Positions 7,193 through 7,381 of a DNA stretch of 7,381 nt are shown here, piece by piece. A program made the translations under genes and the position numbers. The notes below the pieces were generated by a model, which made no database searches, had not been told where the DNA came from, and saw only the letters and a list, made by a program, of their open reading frames with translations. Within the stretch, counting starts at the first letter, position 1, and the number at the start of each line of letters is the position of its first letter. Source of the stretch: a bacterium. GTDB lineage: Bacteria > Desulfobacterota > DSWW01. The stretch spans positions 1-7,381 of the forward strand of contig JAUWSZ010000095.1 of NCBI GenBank assembly GCA_030609865.1, written 5' to 3'.

Positions 7193-7381
7193 TCATTTCT
7201 TGGAGTTGGAGAACAGCCTGAAGCTCAGGAGGACCCAGGCAGCGGCGAGAACGAACCCCAGGAGCAGAAGCGGCCGGTTGCCGGCCACGCTCCCCCCCAT
7301 CGTCCCCCTGCTGCCTGTCCCGGCGTGCGGTTCCGAGTCCTCCGGGAGAGGAACCACAGAGGCCATGGCCTCACCCACCCC
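7193..7381 (-). CDS. 3' end of an unidentified protein with a C-terminal membrane anchor, truncated by the window edge
   Basis: The - strand frame is open from the window edge to a TGA at 7193-7195, giving 62 visible residues. They form a Gly/Ser/Thr/Pro-rich stretch, then one hydrophobic segment from about PLLLLGFV to SFRLF (about 20 residues), then a short basic tail, SNSKK. This is the layout of a C-terminal transmembrane anchor with the tail inside the cell and the rest of the protein outside. Third codon positions are mostly G or C, as in the neighbouring genes, which favours real coding. A GTG at 7376-7378 could start a 61-residue protein, but no convincing ribosome binding site is visible because the window ends there; I prefer the reading that this is the tail of a longer gene. 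It converges on the DUF3786 gene, with only four bases between the two stop codons. I do not recognise the family. Confidence 0.55.
   Translation of the reverse strand, partial: GVGEAMASVVPLPEDSEPHAGTGSRGTMGGSVAGNRPLLLLGFVLAAAWVLLSFRLFSNSKK

Noticed and set aside
7272..7286. Perfect GGCCGG-TTG-CCGGCC hairpin
   Set aside because: It has no T-tract on either strand and lies within codons of the - strand gene, so it is not a convincing terminator.

Overview
The window is a bacterial Wood-Ljungdahl (reductive acetyl-CoA) pathway locus. In order on the + strand it holds the 3' part of a CooC/AcsF-type nickel-maturation ATPase, acsD, acsB, acsC, acsE and a DUF3786 protein. At the right edge, on the - strand, is the 3' end of an unidentified membrane-anchored protein. 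The DNA is GC-rich with strongly GC-biased third codon positions and good Shine-Dalgarno sites. A free-standing, full-length bacterial-type acetyl-CoA synthase next to acsE and DUF3786 suggests a strictly anaerobic bacterium. I favour a Desulfobacterota (deltaproteobacterial) sulfate reducer or syntroph over a clostridial acetogen, but this rests on gene content and base composition and is not a firm placement.

Layout. Positions 2-721 are cooC, whose first dozen or so codons lie outside the window. Positions 722-894 are a non-coding gap with a good sigma-70-like promoter (731-759) and a leader of about 130 nt. Positions 895-6474 are acsD-acsB-acsC-acsE, all co-directional, with gaps of 83, 68 and 38 nt, so probably one transcript. 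Positions 6475-6552 contain a strong intrinsic terminator (6503-6538) whose U-tract ends 14 nt before the DUF3786 start codon. Positions 6553-7188 are the DUF3786 gene. Positions 7193-7381 are the convergent - strand gene end.

How the genes work together. AcsE moves the methyl group of methyl-tetrahydrofolate to the cobalt of the corrinoid iron-sulfur protein (AcsC + AcsD). AcsB joins that methyl with CO and CoA to make acetyl-CoA at its Ni-Ni-[4Fe-4S] A-cluster. CooC/AcsF is a MinD-family ATPase that helps load nickel into CODH or ACS. All A-cluster ligands, the AcsC Fe-S motif, the four AcsE folate-site residues and the CooC CXC motif are intact, so the products look functional. The CO dehydrogenase subunit (AcsA/CooS) and the corrinoid reactivator (AcsV) are not in the window and must be encoded elsewhere, perhaps just upstream. 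Whether the pathway runs toward CO2 fixation or acetyl-CoA oxidation cannot be told from the sequence.

I found no undescribed system. The most open points are the uncharacterised DUF3786 protein behind a terminator, several extra cysteines around the AcsB A-cluster, an insertion near the AcsE C-terminus, and the unidentified membrane-anchored gene end.
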